From assembly GCA_037135095.1 (NCBI GenBank), contig JBAXKZ010000003.1:1-64000 (forward strand): a DNA stretch of 64,000 bases, written 5' to 3'. The stretch's first letter is position 1. Each line of letters begins with the position of its first letter. Below are positions 59,753-64,000 of the stretch, in pieces. The position numbers and the translations under genes are program-made. This DNA is from CAIMZW01 sp037135095. GTDB lineage: Bacteria > Actinomycetota > Actinomycetes > Nanopelagicales > Nanopelagicaceae. Under the pieces are notes generated by a model that was not told where the DNA came from, searched no databases, and was given only the letters and a program-made list of their open reading frames with translations.

Positions 59753-60862
59753 ATGAGAAGCGTTGTCACTTTAGTTGCAGGTGGTACTGCTGGGCATATT
59801 GAGCCAGCGTTAGCTGTAGCCAATTGGTTGCGCCAGGAACATCCAGAAGTAAAGTGTGAATTTATTGGAACGGCGTCGGGGCTAGAGAGCGTGCTAGTAC
59901 CTCAAGCAGGGTTCCCTCTTCGGATCATTAAGAAGGCTCCAATGCCACGAAAGCTCTCACTTTCAGCACTTTTATGGCCAATTCGTCTGATGCAAGCGCT
60001 AGTTCAAACTTTTAGAGCGCTCGGTTCAAGTTCTGTCGTTGTTGGCTTTGGTGGTTATGTCGCTGCTCCTGCTTATGTCGCCGCTAAATTGTTGCGGATT
60101 CCAATCTTGATCCACGAGCAAAATAGTAAACCTGGGTGGGCGAATAATTTGGGATCCAACCTGACCTCAAACCTTGCAGTTGCCTTTGATGGGGCTCGAA
60201 CGCATGGAGCCAAATGGAAGGTAGCCGAACTTGTTGGGATGCCGCTGCGAAATAATATTGTAGAAGTCGCCTCGCTTTCTGAAACTGAAAGATTGGCAAT
60301 GAGAGATAAGTTGTGCAGTGAAATTGGCTTTGATCGTTCGAAGCCAATCGTGTTCATCTTCGGCGGCTCTCAGGGCGCGAAGCGAATCAATGAAACGATT
60401 CGTGATGCTCGATCTGAGTTAGAGCTGCGGGGAATCCAAGTTATACACGGAGTTGGGAAAACTGAACCACTGCCGGCGCGAAGCGAAACCTATCTACCTT
60501 TGGACTACATCTCAAATATGGCGGTTTTCTATGCCGCTGCTGATCTTGTCATTGCACGCAGCGGTGCCGTTACCTGCGCTGAGGTTGCAGCTGTTCAAGA
60601 CTATGCGCTATTTATTCCGCTCCCGATCGGGAACGGTGAACAGAGCGCAAATGCTTTGGAATTAGTTTCGGGAAATCGCGCAGAGATAATTGAAAACTCC
60701 CACATCACCAGTGAGTGGTTGATGGGCAACATTGATCGGTTGCTGGAGTCAGGTCGGCAACTGGCAACGGTGCGAACTCCAATCGTTCCGCTGAATTCTG
60801 CGAAAATATTAGGCGAATGGGTCATCAAGCTTCACACTCATTCATCGGTGAGGTCTAACTAA
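59753..60862 (+). CDS. murG: UDP-GlcNAc--undecaprenyl-PP-MurNAc-pentapeptide transferase MurG
   Basis: 369 residues, GT28 family: LVAGGTAGHIEPALAVANWL, VVGFGGYVAAPAYVAAKLLRIPILIHEQN, IFGGSQGAKRIN and C-terminal LVIARSGAVTCAEVAA. It converts lipid I to lipid II at the cytoplasmic face. Begins 2 nt after ftsW and shares one base with murC. Confidence 0.95.
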   Translation: MRSVVTLVAGGTAGHIEPALAVANWLRQEHPEVKCEFIGTASGLESVLVPQAGFPLRIIKKAPMPRKLSLSALLWPIRLMQALVQTFRALGSSSVVVGFGGYVAAPAYVAAKLLRIPILIHEQNSKPGWANNLGSNLTSNLAVAFDGARTHGAKWKVAELVGMPLRNNIVEVASLSETERLAMRDKLCSEIGFDRSKPIVFIFGGSQGAKRINETIRDARSELELRGIQVIHGVGKTEPLPARSETYLPLDYISNMAVFYAAADLVIARSGAVTCAEVAAVQDYALFIPLPIGNGEQSANALELVSGNRAEIIENSHITSEWLMGNIDRLLESGRQLATVRTPIVPLNSAKILGEWVIKLHTHSSVRSN

Positions 60863-62244
60863 TGATTTCGCTATCAGCCTTAAAACAAATGCGAGTGCAT
60901 TTTATTGGTATCGGCGGAGCGGGCATGAGCGGCTTGGCACGAATTATGCTCGACCTTGGAATATCAGTTTCGGGATCCGACGTTAAAGAGTCTCAGGTTA
61001 TAACTGGTTTACAAGTTTTGGGTGCACGTGTAACCATCGGCCACTCAGCCGCTAATATCGATGACGTTGATTTAGTTGTCGTCTCTGGCGCCATATCGAA
61101 CTCAAATGCCGAATATGAAGCGGCAACTGCGAAGGCAATTCCAGTCATTCCCAGAGCCAGTGCGCTGTCAATTTTGATGTCGGAATCTATTTCAATTGCC
61201 GTAGCCGGGACGCACGGAAAAACAACGACAACTTCAATGCTAACTGTTGCTCTTCAAAAAGCCGGGTTTGATCCCTCTTTTGCTATCGGTGGGTTAATCA
61301 ATAATTCTGGAACGAATGCCCATTTAGGTACCGGTGAAATTTTCGTGGCCGAGGCCGACGAATCCGATGGCTCTTTCTTGGCTTACCAGCCATTCGGAGC
61401 GATCATCACCAATATTGAATTGGATCATGTGGATCATTTCGCGGATTTCGATTCAGTGCTTGAAATCTTCCATCAGTTTGTAGACACTATAAAGAGCGGA
61501 GGCTTTCTGGTTCTGTGTGCTGACGATCCGGGTGCTGCTCGGTTAGCGAGCGAGATCACCAGAACTGATATCGAGGTAATTACTTACGGAGCCGATGCCA
61601 ACTTTTCGATATCTAGAATTCATCTCTCGCCGATGGCGAGTGTTGCTCGAATAACACAAAATGGCCGGGTTTTGGGCGAACTTAAACTTCAGGTGCCCGG
61701 CGCACACAACCTGCTAAACGCTACTGCCGCCTTGGCTGCTGGCTTGGCTTTGGGTGCCTCTCCAATTGATTTTATATCTGGCTTGGAAATATTCTCCGGA
61801 ACCCGCCGCCGATTCGAATTCAAAGGTGAGTCGCGAGGCGTGAGAGTTATCGATGACTATGGCCATCACCCAACGGAGATCGCTGTCACCCTGGATGCCG
61901 CTCGTCGATATGTAGAGCCCGGTCGCCTACTTGTAATCTTTCAGCCGCATCGTTACACCCGCACTAAAGCTTTCGCCCCGGAATTTGCTGCAGCCCTATC
62001 AAAGGCTGACCATATTTATTTGCTTGATATCTATGCGGCAAGCGAGGCACCAATCCCAGGGGTCACTTCAGCGCTAATTTCCCAGTTTTTGCCAGCGAGG
62101 CAAGTGACGCTCGAATCCTCCTTGATCGAAGTAATTGACCATGTAATTGCCGAAGCCAGCTCGGGCGACCTGATAATCACGCTCGGAGCCGGTGATGTGA
62201 GCTCTTTGGCTCCGGTTATTCTTACCGCGCTAACTGAACAATGA
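60862..62244 (+). CDS. murC: UDP-MurNAc--L-alanine ligase MurC
   Basis: 460 residues: HFIGIGGAGMSGLARIM, ATP loop AVAGTHGKTTTTSML, EADESDGSFL, NIELDHVDHFADF, GTRRRFEFKGE and DDYGHHPTEIAVTL. It attaches the first L-Ala to UDP-MurNAc. No murB or ddl lies next to it. Overlaps ftsQ by 4 bp. Confidence 0.95.
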   Translation: MISLSALKQMRVHFIGIGGAGMSGLARIMLDLGISVSGSDVKESQVITGLQVLGARVTIGHSAANIDDVDLVVVSGAISNSNAEYEAATAKAIPVIPRASALSILMSESISIAVAGTHGKTTTTSMLTVALQKAGFDPSFAIGGLINNSGTNAHLGTGEIFVAEADESDGSFLAYQPFGAIITNIELDHVDHFADFDSVLEIFHQFVDTIKSGGFLVLCADDPGAARLASEITRTDIEVITYGADANFSISRIHLSPMASVARITQNGRVLGELKLQVPGAHNLLNATAALAAGLALGASPIDFISGLEIFSGTRRRFEFKGESRGVRVIDDYGHHPTEIAVTLDAARRYVEPGRLLVIFQPHRYTRTKAFAPEFAAALSKADHIYLLDIYAASEAPIPGVTSALISQFLPARQVTLESSLIEVIDHVIAEASSGDLIITLGAGDVSSLAPVILTALTEQ

Positions 62245-62954
62245 CTACCGAGTATGAAGTAAGACGCTCGCGAATAATTAAAGGGATTATTGCGTTATTG
62301 CTGGTCGTAAGCATCGCGTTGGTATATGCGCTCGGATGGTCAAACCTTCTATCTGTCAAGAAAATTGCAATATCGGGAACTACTCAAGTAAGTAGTGTCC
62401 AAGAAACTTTGAGTAAAACCTCTTCCCATTTGCAAATCGGAAAGCCGCTTGCTCGGGTCGACCTTCGAGTAATAAAGAGTGCGTTGTTACATCTGTCTTG
62501 GGTTGGTGATGCAAAAGTCAATCGAAGCTGGATTCACGGCACAATTGCAATTCAAATTTCAGAGCGCACTCCGATTGCTACCTTCACAACAGATAGTGGA
62601 GAAGTGAAACTCTTTGATGCATCTGGCGCCGAATTCACTTCGTTAGCGACTAATGCTGGATTGCCAGTTATTGAATTCACGACCACCGATCCTGCTGCGC
62701 GAAAGGCGGTTGCACATTTGCTTGCCGGGCTTCCTTCAGATCTGCTTTCAGGATTAACGGGAATGCGAGTTTCATCACCTGCAATGATCGAGATGAGTAC
62801 CAAATTCACTTCTCGTACGATAACTATTCGGTGGGGGGATGATCGCGATATGGTGCTAAAAACCAAGGTTTTACGGGCACTTTTCGCACTACCGGAAAAT
62901 ACAAAGGCCAACCTCTTTGACTTGTCGGCTCCGACAGCGCCAATCGTTAAATAG
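62241..62954 (+). CDS. ftsQ: Cell-division protein FtsQ
   Basis: 237 residues: short cytoplasmic tail, TM helix (about 14-32), POTRA domain beginning LLSVKKIAISGTTQVS, then the beta domain (LSWVGDAKVNRSWIHGTIAIQISERTPIA). FtsQ links FtsL/FtsB to the divisome. Last gene of the coupled run; a 134-bp gap with its own promoter precedes ftsZ. Confidence 0.92.
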   Translation: MTTEYEVRRSRIIKGIIALLLVVSIALVYALGWSNLLSVKKIAISGTTQVSSVQETLSKTSSHLQIGKPLARVDLRVIKSALLHLSWVGDAKVNRSWIHGTIAIQISERTPIATFTTDSGEVKLFDASGAEFTSLATNAGLPVIEFTTTDPAARKAVAHLLAGLPSDLLSGLTGMRVSSPAMIEMSTKFTSRTITIRWGDDRDMVLKTKVLRALFALPENTKANLFDLSAPTAPIVK

Positions 62955-62993
62955 TAAGAACTTTATTTACATTCTTATAGTTCGTGTCGGTCA

Positions 62994-63022
62994 TTGATTG
63001 CTGCTGATGTGCGGTTTAATTT
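62994..63022 (+). promoter_or_regulatory. ftsZ promoter candidate
   Basis: TTGATT (62994-62999), a 17-bp spacer and TAATTT (63017-63022) lie in the ftsQ-ftsZ gap. Downstream a 7-bp hairpin (AAGTCTC/GAGATTT, 63048-63066) precedes the ribosome-binding site and could tune ftsZ translation. An internal ftsZ promoter here is common in dcw clusters. Confidence 0.45.
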
Positions 63023-63088
63023 AACTCGAGAGAATTATCATAACTTTAAGTCTCTAGTTGAGATTTAGAGTCAAAGGAGAGGTACATC

Positions 63089-64000
63089 GTGGCAACACCG
63101 CAAAATTACTTGGCAGTTATCAAGGTCGTTGGTATTGGCGGCGGTGGTGTGAATGCGGTCAATCGCATGATTGAAGCAGGACTAAAAGGTGTCGAGTTCA
63201 TTGCAATCAATACCGATGCCCAACAGCTGATCATGAGTGATGCGGATGTGAAATTAGATATTGGCCGTAAGTTAACGCGCGGACTTGGTGCTGGCGCAGC
63301 TCCAGAGATTGGTCGTCAAGCAGCGCTAGATCACACCGAGGAGATTGAAGAAGTTTTGCGGGGTGCAGATATGGTTTTCGTTACTGCTGGTGAAGGCGGC
63401 GGAACTGGCACCGGCGGCGCACCAATCGTTGCAAAGATCTCGAGAGATTTAGGTGCACTAACAGTTGGCGTTGTAACCAAGCCATTTACTTTTGAAGGTA
63501 AGCGTCGATCCAGCCAAGCTGAAGAAGGAATCGCTCTCTTACGCGCCGAAGTTGATACCTTAATTGTTATTCCAAACGATCGATTGCTTGCGATCTCGGA
63601 TCGTTCTATCAGTCAACTCGAAGCCTTCCGTAGCGCCGATCAAGTACTTCTTTCTGGTGTACAAGGCATTACCGATTTGATTACTACTCCAGGGCTAATT
63701 AACTTGGATTTCGCAGATGTTAAGAGCGTGATGTCCGGCGCTGGCTCAGCATTAATGGGAATTGGCTCTGCCCGCGGTGAAGCTCGGGCTACCAGAGCAG
63801 CCGAACTCGCAATTTCGAGCCCGCTACTAGAGGCATCTATCGATGGGGCGCACGGAGTACTTCTCTCTATAGCTGGCGGCTCCGACCTGGGACTATTTGA
63901 ATTAAGTGAGGCGGCCGAGCTGGTTGCGGCTTCGGCTCACCCAGATGCAAATATTATCTTTGGTACCGTTATTGATGATGCGTTAGGTGATGAGGTCCGA
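63089..64000 (+). CDS. ftsZ: Cell-division GTPase FtsZ (N-terminal part; runs off the window)
   Basis: 304 codons are visible from the GTG at 63089, preceded by AAAGGAGAGG; no stop is reached. Tubulin-like GTPase motifs: VVGIGGGGVNAVNRMI, NTDAQQL, the GTP signature AGEGGGTGTGGAPIVA, and IPNDRLL. The start of the C-terminal domain is present (GVLLSIAGGSDLGLFELSEA). FtsZ forms the division ring. The C-terminal linker and tail lie outside. Confidence 0.97.
   Translation, partial: MATPQNYLAVIKVVGIGGGGVNAVNRMIEAGLKGVEFIAINTDAQQLIMSDADVKLDIGRKLTRGLGAGAAPEIGRQAALDHTEEIEEVLRGADMVFVTAGEGGGTGTGGAPIVAKISRDLGALTVGVVTKPFTFEGKRRSSQAEEGIALLRAEVDTLIVIPNDRLLAISDRSISQLEAFRSADQVLLSGVQGITDLITTPGLINLDFADVKSVMSGAGSALMGIGSARGEARATRAAELAISSPLLEASIDGAHGVLLSIAGGSDLGLFELSEAAELVAASAHPDANIIFGTVIDDALGDEVR

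Noticed and set aside
1..64000. CRISPR array, IS transposase or prophage genes
   Set aside because: No regularly spaced short repeats, transposase, integrase or phage structural genes were seen; the only tandem repeats encode the collagen-like protein.

Overview
The window looks like a chromosomal segment of a streamlined actinobacterium (Actinomycetota) with moderate GC. Actinobacterial hallmarks are a class II DAHP synthase, a PASTA-type PknB kinase, DUF3040 and DUF6504 proteins, a split CrtYc/CrtYd lycopene cyclase, a dcw cluster without ftsA, an mraW-type leader RNA, and many apparently leaderless genes (TANNNT 6-8 nt before the start codon). Dense packing, 1-8 bp overlaps and the carotenoid/cytosine-salvage gene set suggest a planktonic, Nanopelagicales-like lineage. 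That placement is inference; no rRNA or rhodopsin gene is present to test it.

Region 1 (1-4.2 kb) is accessory-looking: the damaged 3' part of a collagen-like gene, a tRNA-3'-end-like fragment, an XRE/cupin regulator divergent from a FAD oxidoreductase, a long perfect inverted repeat, and a TetR/DUF4386 divergent pair with two palindromic operators. Region 2 (4.2-11.5 kb) holds rarA, mscL, a CitA/CitB-type two-component system followed by an unlisted 55-residue membrane protein, and a divergent ABC importer of the nitrate/sulfonate/THI5 type. Region 3 (11.5-26 kb) is mostly central metabolism and housekeeping: glycerate kinase, PPDK, xylulokinase, a PPi-type phosphofructokinase, DAHP synthase, Ogt, threonine aldolase, endonuclease IV and PknB.

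Region 4 (25.9-39.8 kb) begins with a TPP-riboswitch-controlled PnuC-type transporter and a P-loop kinase (probable thiamine uptake and trapping). Carotenoid genes follow: crtYc-crtYd, crtB, crtE-crtI, and a five-gene operon (alpha/beta hydrolase, CrtA-like, CruF-like, GT2, CrtD-like). Together they predict a monocyclic, hydroxylated, keto- and glycosyl-modified carotenoid. Interspersed are a cytosine permease/deaminase pair, metF and a CDP-alcohol phosphatidyltransferase.

Region 5 (39.8-48.8 kb) has ybaK, ctaA, a shortened GNAT, two transporters, and an SOS mutagenesis cassette (DUF6504-dnaE2-dinB) behind a perfect actinobacterial SOS box. Region 6 (48.8 kb to the end) is the division/cell-wall cluster: DUF3040, mraZ with four 10-bp-spaced MraZ boxes, mraW leader RNA, rsmH, ftsL, ftsI, murE, murF, mraY, murD, ftsW, murG, murC, ftsQ and the start of ftsZ, which runs off the window. 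No stretch over 300 bases lacks a gene; the longest gaps are 28753-28983 and 49770-49950, both described below.
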